From Ficedula albicollis (Eukaryota; Chordata; Aves; Passeriformes; Muscicapidae): a DNA stretch of 64,000 bases. Positions 13,601 through 42,590 of this stretch are shown here, one piece after another. Numbering within the stretch: position 1 is the stretch's first letter; the number at the start of each line of letters is the position of its first letter. Under the pieces are notes generated by a model. The model was given only the letters and a program-made list of their open reading frames with translations, made no database searches and had not been told where the DNA came from. A program made the position numbers and the translations under genes. The stretch spans positions 47,654,678 to 47,718,677 of the forward strand of contig NC_021677.1 of assembly GCF_000247815.1 (NCBI RefSeq), written 5' to 3'.

Positions 13601-14090
13601 TCAGATTAATCTGATTATTCTGTGCACATGTTATTCTGATCAAATGGTGTCAACAACCCCAGAGGCTCACAGGTACCCAGAATCAAGCCACTGACACGAC
13701 CCATGACCTGGACTTTGGAGTCTGCCAAAGACAGCACTGCAGATGAGCATGATGTCAGTGGCTAGTGAAACAGAGTTGATTCAAGCTGCTTCTCTCCAAA
13801 ACTGAGTGTCTGTGCTTTAATGCAGTCCAAAAGGGGCAAACATCTTTCTTTCAAGATGAATTTTGTGAAATCAAATGGGCACTCTTTCCAGTTCCAAAGT
13901 CTTCTTTTTAATAGTACTTGGCCAATATTTCTCTTGGTGAAACTGAATTTTCCCTGTTTCCACAGAGGCATGATGCAGTGGAGAACTTCTGAAGGACTTG
14001 CATAGACAATATCTTTCTTTTAATTTGTACTATTTTAGACAGCATATTAATTTCTGTAGAAAAATTAGTTCTGAATTTCATCTCCAGTCT

Positions 14091-29949
<15,859 letters not shown>

Positions 29950-30009
29950 TGTTTTCAGTGTTATAATTCAGAGGGAACATCAATCAGTGATCCAGTGCAG
30001 CTATCAAAC

Positions 30010-33000
30010 CTGAAAAACACAATAAAACAAACAATAGTAGATGTGAGGGAAATCAGAATGCAGTATTATCAGCTATTTAATATGCAATTGCTTTTTGTAC
30101 ACAGTTCCAGGATCAATCAGAAAGTTACTTCAGTCATAAAAGGATCAGAGCCATCAGATTTCTCTCACTGAGGAGAATCACTTTTATATAAAAGCATAAA
30201 GAGAGAATTTTAACATGTGGAATTCAAATACTTCCAGTGATCCACTCAGACAGGTCCCTGTCTTTTGAGAACACAAAAATTCTCCCCATTTGTGTGTGCC
30301 ACTGGGCTTTGGAGTTTACTCAGCTTTACAGCTGTTTTGACATGGTATTGTCAAGTCATTTGCAAGATGTGTTTTTAATTGTTTCCCTTGTTCATGTTTC
30401 TCCTATCTTCTTTCATTCCCCTACTATTTTCACATACATCTACATGTTTACATTTTTCACTCGACATACTCCATACTTTTAACTTGAAAACAGGCTTTGT
30501 GAATGATGCCAAAATTGCCTTCTTAGAGAAACTACTGCTTTCTCATAATTGTATACACATGAAACTGAAGACCTGGTTTATTATATAATTGTGTGCTGTG
30601 CACACAGAAATAAAGCACGCTGACTTTCAGCAAAATAAGAGGCATGTAATCTACAAAAGAATGAAAACAAGTCTCTAACAGCTGGTTAACATTATAAGAA
30701 CTTTATGACAATGCTAACTGGCCTCATTTAAATGTCTTTATTCATATCCTTATGTTCTCTTTTCAGAGAGACACAGACAGCTGTGCTGCCTCCTGTCCAA
30801 AGCTTTAGCTGTCTAAGACTAGTCCTCTTACATCCACCTAAAGTAACCAAGGTTCTTAGGAGAACATACCGAGACACAATTCTAACATAATGATGATTAG
30901 AAGCCACCAAACAGGACATGAACATAGGTTGAAGGGATGGGGCAGACAATAAGATAGAAGGGGAAAGCACAGAGAAAATTTACCAAAAAATGAAAAATGG
31001 ACATGTTTGCTTAGTTATTTCAATTGCAAGAAATTTCTGAAAGCATTTGTGCACCAACACAGAAACCATTCCCACTGCAGCTTGAACAGTGCCATAATTT
31101 TTTTTGTATAGTCAAAGACAGCTAGAGAATCATACAAAGTCTACGGAAATAATTATCTGTAATACCCCCCAAATTTTTCTTGCATTAAAAGTCCCTCTAA
31201 ATCTGTAGATGTCAAGTGGAGATGCTAAGCTATGAACACTTCTTCTGACTCAAATTCCATTACTTTGTACAGAATCCCTCTCTCAATATTTGCCTTCATC
31301 TTAAAATTGCCCATGAGTGTGAGTACAGCATGAGATCTGCATCAAAATTTTTCAGAGGCAATGCCACCAGCTCCAGAACCTGCTCTGCATCTTTACAGAA
31401 GCACGACAGGAGGCATGAGAATTTCCCATTAAATTCTCCGTGGTTCTAAAGATCAGGTTTTCACTGCTGCTCCTCCCTTGGAGGCATACTCATGAGAGCT
31501 AAGGCTGCTAATTTACTTTGGGTTCCCTTGCAGTGATTTTCCTTCCCAGCTGTTATCAGTACACAGCTGGAGTTAATACGCTTCACTCTTGTTCACCATG
31601 TTTAAACTGGACTGAAACAGCTGCTCTGTTTGCTCTAAGCTTTGCAACAATGGTATCTAAGCCTCAGTGGCAGTTTGCACAGGCAAAACAGACTTTTATC
31701 TCAAAATGTCCAGATTAAATTTATTTGCTACTGCTGGTGAAGAAACCAAAACGTTAGTACTGCCCAACTTTCTAGCTACATAAAGTAGAAAAAAATAATT
31801 TTTCTCCATCAGAGAAAATTCAGTTCATGGTAGGGAGTTGTTTTGCTGGAAAAAATAATGTGAGCAAATAAACTAATGGAAAATCATCTGTTACAAGCAG
31901 CTGTCTTTTCTTCATAGGGGTGAGTGCTTTACCTGAAAGAAAGGGCTTCATAAGGGTATTGAGGATTTAACAGCCATAATGCAGGTCTACACCTCCTGTT
32001 CTTCTATCATTAAAAAAGAAAAATGTTTTTCACAGTAATGCCATGTCAGCTGTGATAGTCTGTAACCATTATCTTTTCTCCCCATTTATCAATATGCAAA
32101 TGTTCATACATTTTTCTTCTATCTAAAAACAAATATAAAGCAATTCATTTCTGCCTACTGTAAAGAAGAGTTAGGATTACAGATTGCTCTTTAGCAATAG
32201 GCAAGGCAATATCAATAGTGAATGCCAAAGTATATAGACACACATCTTAGAGCCTCCATTTCAGTTTTAGCTTAATTATAGGAGTTTGAGAAGAAAGTTA
32301 CATGACTAAGAGACTAGAGCACTGTTTGCACTTCTTTAAGTTAAAAATGTAATCGTTTCAGTGACACCTTGCACTTAGGTCCCTAGACTTACACCACAGC
32401 CACATTACAAAAAAAAATCACTCCATTTTGCTGAGGGACAGGCCATTTAGACATAATGCTCCCTCATTCTGCTTAGAGCACTTTGCTTTGTTCATGGAAT
32501 CACAACATGGATGGTCTCAATTACTTTAAAAAGTTTTAATTCACTTAATTAAGCAACCATGATAAATATTGTTGTTTTTCTGTTTTGAGGAATCCTGGCA
32601 GTAAATTAGTTGGCTTGGCTCCCAGTTAATATATTTTCTTGTATCTGTGTTTTCCAAGCTGCCTACAGTTATTTATACAACTTTCACTGCATGCAAAACT
32701 TTTCTCTTAACCATGTGGGAGAGAAAGAAATTTAGCAGGTTGTGTTGTATATTTTAGTAACTGAAAATAAGCAAAACATTGTAGAAGAATATGATCTTGA
32801 CAGAAGTTGACATTTCTATCAAAGGTTAAAATTATCCCACATGACAGATCCATTTGCTGGTGTTGGCTATCCATAAATCCTCAGTATACAATTGAACAGT
32901 TGTTAAAAGGTTGTACTAACATGAATTTATCTGGAAATATATTTATTAAACAAACCAGAACCATAGAAACATTTGTTTGGTGCACCACCAAATCCCAAAG

Positions 33001-36000
33001 AAGTACTGACTTCCCAGCAATGTCATCCATTTTAACAAGAAGTTAAGACTCCTTGACACTATCTCAACTTTTTGGGGTCAGTTTTTGTTAGGCAATGTGC
33101 ACATAACAAGGACATGCTCCATGTTGGAGATTCCAGACTGACAAAATGATGGGGAAAGAGAGAATTTGCCCTCATGTTCAGACAAATAAACAGAGAGAAA
33201 TCAGTTTGCAGAAGAGGGAACTGAACCCAGATCTTGTCACTCTGGTGTCAAATTCTCTCTTTCTTCGTCTTTTTCACTAAATTCAGTAAGCCATTTAATT
33301 TCTGTCTTCCCAGTATCAAGCCAAAGTAAGATAAGCAAATGTAACTCAGCAAGAGTACTTCCACACTAAGGCAAAAGGAGAGCCAAGCTTATTAGAACAT
33401 CCTGGAAATGGCAGTTTAAAACCTAACCACACACATACACTGAGCCTAGAGAATTATAATAACTATTATTTTAATGGGTTTAGATGGAAAACATAAATTA
33501 TCTTAATGATTTCCAGATTTCCTCTGATAGAAATTTTGACTGAGCTAAAATCAGATAAACAGAGTATCAAAGACTTTAGTTCCAAATGCCTCCAGAACGA
33601 TTACAAGACAGAGATGTTTGGAGAAGAAAGTAAATATTTTCAACAACTCATTAGATAAAAGGAACATGATAGAAAACGGATGATTGCAATATGAAATATT
33701 AAAAGCTGAAAGCAGTCTGAGAAGAAATGTCAGGTCTTTACTACCTTAGGAGGAGAGGGTGTTTTGCAACAAGACTGCAGGTTGCCAATGAATTTTACTG
33801 CATTTAGTCACAGCTCTGATCCATAGAAGTTGAACAGGTAACACATTTATAGCTACACAATAGAAACAAAGGTGAAGCAGCTGTTCTCAAACAGGGAAAG
33901 CTGGCTAAACCAGTGCTTTCAAACATTTTGAGATTTATTGCCAGTCATAAATGTATACAATGCATTCTTAGATCTGCATTTTGGAAACATACCACAGCAG
34001 AATTCTGGTAGCAGTAAGTTCTCACACAGCAGGATGCGTAAAACAAAAGATCCGGAAATAGGGATTATCAGTTGTTATAAAACATTTGGGATGACATAAG
34101 TGTCTACAAATCCATGAGCCCCAGTGGAGCCAGGACACTTTGCAATACATGAGGATCTGCCCTCTGGAGAAAGTGAGCTCAAGCTTGCCTGTTCACACCT
34201 CAGCCAAGCACCCCATTTATGATGCCTCTTATGCTACCTGTTTATGCTCCCCTATGACTTTCTGCCATTCAGATCCAGAAGATGCAGTCAGTCCCAGTCA
34301 TAGAAGTCCTCCAGAGAGCATAACAGCACCAGCTCAGGTCTCCAGATGTTTAACAGAGGCACAGCACAGCAAAAGCTGCTTCTGATGCAGGTCAGATGGA
34401 TTATCTTTTGATGGTGTAGATGCTGCTAAAGGCTTACCTTCCACAGCTGTTTTGTGGTTGTGCTTCTGGGGGAGAGTGTCTGGGAGCTGTGCACCCCTCT
34501 CAGCACAGCTCTTCACGTGGCCACCACGTCTCAAAACCAGCCAACACCAGTAAAACAGCCTGAATGGTTTTGAGACATTTGCCTCTGGGCACTACTACAG
34601 CAGTAAGGACAGCACATGTACCCACACACACTCAGCAAAGACAAAGCCCACAGTTTTAAAAAAACCAAAAACTGTTGTTTTGGGGACTGTAGGCAGGTCT
34701 GAGCTGTGCCACCCACACAGGAGAGACAGGTATTTCTAGTGGGTCTGAGCATGTGAAACGAGAGGACACATCTTTCATTCTTATTCTTTATAAACTTCAG
34801 CAGTAGCAGGATGTCACCAGGGATAAAAAAAAAAGGAAACAAAAAATGTCATGCCAACACACACCTACCAGGTGCATGATAAGAAGCTCCTTTCTATGCC
34901 TGTTTCTGGAAGAACCCCTCAGCAGTGATATCTGCAGTAACTAGTGGGGGTGTGTGTGTGTACATACACCCTCCTGCTCTGCTTGTAGCCATAGCTCTTG
35001 GAAGAGCATGAAAGTTCTGGAAATTTGCATGCAGAGATTATTCCGTGTCTTCTGCCTTCCAAGGAAATTAGGATAATGTGAGTTTTTATCTATTTTTGTG
35101 GCTGGAAAAAAAAAGGGATTTCACTCTGAAAGCAGTGGATCATAAAGAAGATGCTGAAATAATACAGCAGAAAAAAAGAAGCTATGAAAAGGCTTTTGAA
35201 GGACACAACCAGAAAGACATTCTTGTGAGAGACATCTCACAAACAGTTCAACAGAAACATAAAGAAGAGATGCAAAACTCTCCCAGTCCAGCAAATGAAG
35301 AAAAGAGTTCAATTACATATCTAAAACTGAAGAGAAGACCTTGCATCATTAACCTAGTTTAGCTGATGGAGATTTTATGTCAGACCATTGCACAGCCTGC
35401 CTTGGGCAGAGGCTCCCAGTGTTGTTTAAGCAATTATGCAGTAGAATCAGGTAACAGAAATAGATGGTAAAGTCACACTCCATGATGCAAACAAACCACC
35501 AACTGCCCGGGCTCAGGAAGCACCTTCCCACGCGGGTAAATGATGACACAGCAGCCCACCAGGGCAAGCTTTACATGTTCCTCTCACTGATCAAAAAACA
35601 GGAAACTGAGCAGAACAGATCATGGGTCTGAACTGTCACAGTTCTGTGCTGCAACCTCCCCTCATTCACTTACAGTTTGCTAAAGCAGAATTTTTCTTTT
35701 GAAGACCAGAAGGCCCATTATGAGCCCTTGTCCCACTCCCCTCAGCTTCTGACACCACTGGATTTCAACAAGTTACACCTGCACTACACTCAGCAACTTT
35801 AACAGAAAGACATGCTTTTATTTCAGAAAATATTACAATAACTAATTTCCTTCACTACTGATATTTTAACTCTATCTCCAGGGACTATCCACCTCAGACT
35901 CAACAATATCACAAGATAATCTAAGGTGAGAAAATGTTTCATTTAACAATACTTGTAAGGACAAGATTTCTCTTGCTCTCACCGCACTGTATTGACATTC

Positions 36001-39000
36001 CAAACTGTCACCAGTCCACCACTGGCCCTGCATCCTTCTGGCTGTATTTTGAGCAAGTGAAGGAGATGAGGAAGGTGGGAGCCTGCAGACATCATCTCCC
36101 TTTGGTGACTGCCATAGCATTCAGGTAAGATACTGTTTGTTGGGCTCTCCTACAGGTAACAGTTGCAGGCAAAGTTTAAAACTCTTGGAATCAGCAGGAG
36201 TGTTTAATGTATTACTGCCATCAGTCACAATGTGACAACTGTACAAAAGTATTATTTACCTTCAGCAAGCTTTTTTTGAGGGAAAGAAAAATACCTCAGA
36301 TATCAGTTCTTAGCTTAGGTGTGGTCATAGCAGTAAAAGCAGAGCTCACTGTGAGCCCAAGAGCTTCTCTGCATGTTCTCCTGCCAATGAGGTCTAGCTC
36401 TGCTTGTGCCAGGGCAGAAACTTCTCCTGGAGCAGCCACATCTTCCCACTTCTGAGAGAACATGCCGTGTCTCATTCCAGCTTTGCCTTCTCCTTCCAGC
36501 CTCTCTGCCCAGACAAAGATGATCTAATGTATGTCTCTCTTGGTGCAGGCCCTGAGCTGAACCCTAAAGATCACTTGTGCAATCGAGCTGTGCTCTCGTT
36601 CAGCTCAGCAGCTGCTTCTTCCCAGGGCTCCAGCCTGGAGGGGGCCAAATGGCTTTCAGCACATCTGCACACACAGCCCAGGCACAGAGCACCAGAGTAC
36701 ATCACAAAGAACTAATTGCTCCTGCCTACTTCCCCAAAGAAAAATAAAGCTGAGCAGGTGTGTGTGCTTGAGCTATTGTGCTACAGGAACAACTGCTTCT
36801 GCTTTTCAGGCACCCCTTGGAGAAGGAGAACAAACCCTGGCACGAGTACAGGATCCAAAGTTGTCCTTCTGACGGGCCCCAGGGACACCCTGCCTCTGAT
36901 TTAGCACTTCAGCCTTGCACCTGCAGCCCTCAAATGCAGACTTAATCCAATCCTACCCCAGTATGCAAAACTTTAATAATATAACTTACAAGGGCCAAAA
37001 GAAAAAGTTCCATAAATCTGAACCAGTTTTTCTTGTGTGAGATTTATATTTGAATTAAGAAGGAAACATTATAAATCTATCCCATGATAAAGCTTAAAAC
37101 TTGGGATTTTAATATGCTGAATCCCCTATGCTCAGGGCTGTAAAAGTTGATATAGTGTTTGTTCCTAGTGTTGCATTAGGCAAGTAACCAATTCATCCAA
37201 TTACTGATTTGACAACAGCATTCCTGTGAACAGAAGATAAATTCACTGACTTGGACAAGAATGTACAATATTGTATGTATTGGGGCAGTAAACACAAAAG
37301 AATAAATCCATTATGTTGGACTGCAAACCTTTCTGGATTCAGATGGAAAACGGCAAAGCAAGAGTTGAAGTCAGGACACCAGAAAAAGCTGAAGAGACTA
37401 AAATATCTGTAAAAAGAACTTGGCTTTTGATGAGAACATGGAAAGAATTCAACATAAGATAAGTCCTTTGCTCTAAGCAGATTAGGAACAAATCAGAACA
37501 ATCACCAATTGTTACTTTATAATCTAACTTAAAACTTAAGACTTTCTTTATGTATTCTGTGTCAGGTTTTAATCCATTTTTTTTCTCTTTCTGCCGTTAA
37601 TGCCAAGAAGTCATGAAAATAGAACTGTCAGCAGTCCTTCTATAGCTCAGATACCAAAGAAAACTGGAAACATCTGGATTCATTTTTCATCAGGACAGCC
37701 AAGAAGAAGGTATTTTAGGCAAGAGCATCTGCCTGTGGAGTTCCCTAACATGGCTAAACATGTCTGGTTTTGAAAAGATGGCCCTTGGAAACCAACTCAA
37801 TGTAACACTGAAGAAGAGCATTAAGTGGCATTCAGGACTCATCAGGGGCTGCCATGACCACAGAGCCATACAGAAAACACATGGACACACACAGAACATC
37901 CAGGCAGCTCATGCAAATAGCTCTTTGTATATTGGGGGGGTGGGGGAGAGAAGGAAAGAAAGCCAAGCAGTTTTGCATGGAAAAAGAATTTTCATTACCA
38001 TTAAAACAAGAGTGAAGGTGGGCAATTTTGTTACATATGCGTGGACACACGCATCTACTGCTTTGTTTTAGGTGAAGCAGTTTTTAAATATTCATTTTAC
38101 ACATAATTATTATCCTGTTTCATGATGAAAACAGAAGCCCATCAATTATGAGGTTTCCAATGGGTGAGGATTCCCTGTTCAGCAGTTCTGTTCCACACTG
38201 TCACTGTAGAACCAGTTACACAGTGGCGAGAGGAGGCAAACCTGTAGGTTGTAGAGATGAGAACTAAAGGAATATGTCTGAGATTAAGAAAGGAAAGGTG
38301 ATTCAAGTACATTTCATATGTGAAAACAGGTTAAATGAATGAATCAAGAACAGGAAATGGGAAATGATCTTAAACAATTCAAATCCAAACCAGATTGGGG
38401 GTATGGCTCTGCAGGGCATGTGAACTGAGCTCAGGAAGCTGCCTAAACACACACTGAAATAAAAGTCCAGAAGGATACTGTCCTTATAAAGTACAACTAT
38501 TTATTACTTTTTGCATTAAATCCACCCAGACCAGGAACCCAGAACACTTCAACAGCCCCAGCAGTGCCTCTCAGAGAGCTGTGCTGGCTGGAGCTGTTGG
38601 CAGCTGCCCAGCCAGATGAGTGGTAAGCAGGCATTGTGTAACAGGCATTTTTCAAGGAGTTTGCACAGACACAGGGAGAAACAGCAGAAATCAAACTGTC
38701 TCAATTTAAGGGCAGTATCTAAGATCCAAATCATTATTGGCCAAATGCTGATACAACTCTGGGACATGGTGGTGGGCTCTGCTCCCTTCTGAGAAGACAG
38801 AGGTGCTGAGAGCAGAAGTTGACAGAATAGAGCTACCATTCCCTGTTTTCCCTTAGGAAAGAATTGTTTAACAACACAGTGAACAACAGCTACACCATGA
38901 ATGTATGGTTTTGTTTTTGTTTTTCTTTAAACCTATTGAGTTTAATTCAACACTCTTCCTGAGAGATTTTGGACCCATGACTTCACACACTGGTGAAACT

Positions 39001-41819
39001 AGATCTGGAAGTACATGTACCACTGAATGGAATGAAAGCCAGAGTAAATTAGGCAGATGTTCTGTGTTTTATTAAGGCTCCATGGAAGAAATTCTTTTGC
39101 AACTCTGGTCACTGCTGAGAAGACAGAGAACCTGAATGGGAAAGTCAGAGGAAGTTCCCAATCTAGACGCAAACTCCCTTTTGCAAAAGTAAATCATGGA
39201 GAGAAAAAACCCAACAAAACCAACACAAAGAAGATCAAGCAAAACCAGGTCCTGAACTTCTTCCATATGAGGCTTCTCAGTTTAGATGAGAAGATCCATC
39301 CCAGCTCCAAAAGACTATCAGCCTAACTTCTCTGCATTGTTCTGATGGAGCCTGAGCAGCATTACTGACTAGAAAGACAACATGGCTTAACTCAGAGACT
39401 GCTCTACTTCAAGTCAGAGCTTGCTCTGCCTTTCACTTTAAAGAGATGAAACCTTAAGTTCTCTGCTAACAGAGATTGGGTTTTCCTACTTAGAGGGAAC
39501 ATTTACCAGATTTAAGGTATCTGGGGAGATAGCAACTCAGAGTAAATAAAGCCATTCTTTTATAAAATTAAACAAGAGTCCAAAGAGGGAAGCAATAGGT
39601 TAGGATATGCATCATATAAAATTCACTACATGAAGAAAATGGCATCTTAACCAAGCAAAAAAGTTCAATAAATGTGTACTTCTGGTAAAAGCCACAGCAG
39701 ATTGGAGGGACATGAAGACAGGAGGCCTGAGCTAGCCAAAGGCTGCCCAGCTGGGGCTGTCCTGGTAAGGCAGGTCCTCTGGCTCTGCCCACCCCACCTG
39801 GGGTGCATCTGCCTGTCCCAAACTTGCTGGAAGGGCTGGCTGCTGCTGGGGGGCTGTCCAGCTCTGCCTTGCCAACAGCCATTCCTGCAGGACCAGTAAA
39901 TATGCAGCTGCACAGTGAGTTGGCCCAGCTCATTGATTAGATACAAAATTAAATGACCAAAATAAACAACTTTTTTTTTTTAAAAGAAAAAGTAGTTTTC
40001 CAGCTCTCCCTGTGGTTGACTGCACAAGGGTGGGGTCAGAATGCAGTGGGGAAAATGGGGGGCCAGAGCAGGACTGCCCATTTCACAGCCAAGCCACAGC
40101 CCTGGGGAGTGCATTTAGAGTAACTTAACTGAAACTAAACCACCCACGAATAGGATGAACGGAGGCTGAATGAAAAGCAAAGCAGCTGATACTAAACAGG
40201 TGACAGAACAAACAAGGAAAACAACTAAGCCTGAGGTTTAGGACAAAGAAAAAAGACCAGTGCCTAAACTTTTTTCCAACATTGTAAATTAATAGCCTAC
40301 ACACACATGACTGACTGAACAACCCTGCCCACACTCATTCTTTCCACGGCATAAGAAGAAAAGAGGAATTAATCACCTGGGGATCCATCATCTAAATTAA
40401 ATGCAGGGGAGGGGAGTGGAATTCATGTGACATCTGTGAAGTCCAACATACCCTCTTGGTGCAACATTTTTAGTAGGTGTCATTTTTATAAGTATTGGCA
40501 AGAATCAAGGGACACTTCAGTAATAAATGTATTCTCTTGAAATTAAGTATTGCTTAACCACATGTATTCTGCAAATATATATTTTAATACTTAGCATACA
40601 GTTGGAAAAAGGATGAAAAATTAAACTTCCCCACTCCTGGATTCATGCCCTAGCCACCAAGTTGTAAGATCACAGTTCACCTAATGAATATTTCTGTACT
40701 GAAAGCAAGGTGAAAGATTTTCATAAGAAAGAAGCCAGAGACCACCAGCCTAGCACAGCACAAAGGTTTATGGGTCTAGCACTCTCTTGAGAAATGAAAG
40801 ATGCAAAATCAGAACTTGATTCTTCACATGTGTCCAACAGCTATAGACAGAACCTAGAAAGAACAGGAAGGGGAGAAAAAAGGCATGGCAGTGTATTCCC
40901 TTGCATGGTTTTTAAGTAGTCCTGATCCCCTGATATGTAATCTAAAGACACTTGGACTCTCCAAGAAGAACTTATCAAGGTACACCTCGCTTCTGGATGC
41001 CTGGACAGCTTGGACAACCAGTTAAATCAACACTGTAAAAACTAAAGGCATATAAAGCAGCAAAGCTCAATGCATTCAGCAAGTATCACTGGGAAACACC
41101 CGAGCCTGCACAGATCAGACACTGAGGGTTAGGAGTGCAAGGGTCCAGCTCCAAAGAGTGGGAGCCCTTAGGATCTTTTAGATGGGAAGCACTTGACAGC
41201 TGTGGCCACATGGACATCCCAAGACCTTGTTATTTTCCTGCACAATCACAGAGCACTGACTGGAAGTGTGCATTGTAGGAACAGTCATGATATCGACCTT
41301 CTTGTTCTTATCTAGAGAAATCAAATCCACATCAAAGGACAGTTATAAGACTAGCTTAATTAAATTAATTAAAGATGGTATTTATTTCAGATTGCTGGTT
41401 AACTACCAGAGAGGTCTGAAACACCCAGGAATCCAGCTTCATGGTATACATTCAGCAAGTGCATACAGGACAGCTTGGAACAGCTTACAATTATACCTGC
41501 TGCTTTAGCAGTGCTCGTGGACACAGCATAACATTCGTGTTTTCTGATGCTAGTTTCATCCCATACAGAGGGAAAATGTCTAGCTATATTCACAACTTTC
41601 TTTGGAGTTTTGGCTGAACCTCATCTCTAATTACTTGTAGTGCTCCTAGAGAAGACCATCTAATAAGCCTATTGCTGGCCCGTGACAACACTCACCTGTT
41701 AATTCACACAAAATATTTGAATTTTAGAATTTGCAATTCTCATACAGCAACACCACGTTGGAACTGGGACCTAATTTATATGAAGATTCAATTCCCCAGC
41801 ACTTCTAAATAGTTCCTAC
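30010..41819. other. Non-coding, probably TC2N 5' intron
   Basis: The TC2N start-codon exon has an acceptor at 30010, so transcription enters from higher coordinates and this stretch is most likely intronic. No further TC2N coding sequence is expected because the protein is complete. No non-coding exon was identified with confidence. A lysine-rich open segment at 35078-35362 and a short TG repeat near 34945-34962 are the only items noted. Confidence 0.5.
35078..35362 (+). other. Lysine/glutamate-rich open reading segment without ATG
   Basis: About 95 codons stay open to TAG, reading for example AVDHKEDAEIIQQKKRSYEK and KDILVRDISQTVQQKHKEEM. The charge pattern looks like a helical protein. 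The segment opens with GTG and no in-frame ATG lies near its start, so if it is coding it would have to be an exon or the relic of one. The A-rich base composition could by itself produce Lys/Glu-rich translation. No family recognised. Confidence 0.2.
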
Positions 41820-41879
41820 ATGTCCCGGAGCCGATGCGATGCACGGCCGCACACGGCGGGGTCGCTCCCGCTGCCCGGG

Positions 41880-41912
41880 GAGATCCTGTCCCGGGAGATC
41901 CTGTCCCGGGAA
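41880..41912. repeat. Two-copy 16-bp repeat in the CpG block
   Basis: GAGATCCTGTCCCGGG occurs twice back to back, followed by a partial CCCGG-containing unit. Confidence 0.9.
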
Positions 41913-41999
41913 TCCCGCCCCGGCCCCGTTCCCGGTACCTGCTGCGAGGGCATGGCCGGCCCCTCTGCCGCGGAGCTGCCTCGGGATGGAGCTGCAGCT

Positions 42000-42590
42000 G
42001 CTGTCCCCGCTGTCCGGGTGTCCCGGCTGTCCGGGTGTCCCGTGTGTCCCCGCTGTCCCGTGTGTCCCCGCTGTCCCGTGTGTCCCGTGTGTCCCTGCTG
42101 TCCCCGCTGTCCCGTGTGTCCCCGCTGTCCCGTGTGTCCCGTGTGTCCCTGCTGTCCCCGCTGTCCCGTGTGTCCCCGCTGTCCCGTGTGTCCCGTGTGT
42201 CCCTGCTGTCCCCGCTGTCCCGTGTGTCCCCGCTGTCCCGTGTGTCCCGTGTGTCCCTGCTGTCCCCGCTGTCCCGTGTGTCCCCGCTGTCCCGTGTGTC
42301 CCGTGTGTCCCTGCTGTCCCCGCTGTCCCGTGTGTCCCCGCTGTCCCGTGTGTCCCGTGTGTCCCTGCTGTCCCCGCTGTCCCGTGTGTCCCCGCTGTCC
42401 CGTGTGTCCCGTGTGTCCCTGCTGTCCCCGCTGTCCCGTGTGTCCCCGCTGTCCCGTGTGTCCCGTGTGTCCCTGCTGTCCCCGCTGTCCCGTGTGTCCC
42501 CGCTGTCCCGGGTGTCCCGGCTGTCCCGGTGTCCCCGCTGTCCCGGGTGTCCCCGCTGTCCCGCTGTCCCGTGTGTCCCCGCTGTCCCCG
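42000..42590. repeat. Minisatellite: 9-bp unit in a 54-bp higher-order repeat
   Basis: The basic unit is TGTCCC plus three bases (GTG, CGC or TGC). Six units form a 54-bp block whose TGTCCCTGC marker occurs at 42090, 42144, 42198, 42252, 42306, 42360, 42414 and 42468, exactly 54 bp apart. Irregular units flank both sides. As 9 is divisible by 3 and the unit has no stop, several frames stay open throughout; this is not evidence of coding. Confidence 0.97.

Larger units (their letters stand above)
2537..14090. other. Intergenic DNA between the 2339 ORF and the TC2N stop
   Basis: No protein gene was recognised on either strand. Mammals carry CATSPERB downstream of TC2N, and nothing here resembles its exons. 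The interval holds several tandem duplications, microsatellite tracts (T-run near 4970, TG-run near 5090-5108, GA-run near 11486) and an LTR-like block near 13090-13600. The part nearest 14090 is TC2N 3'UTR of undetermined length. Confidence 0.6.
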
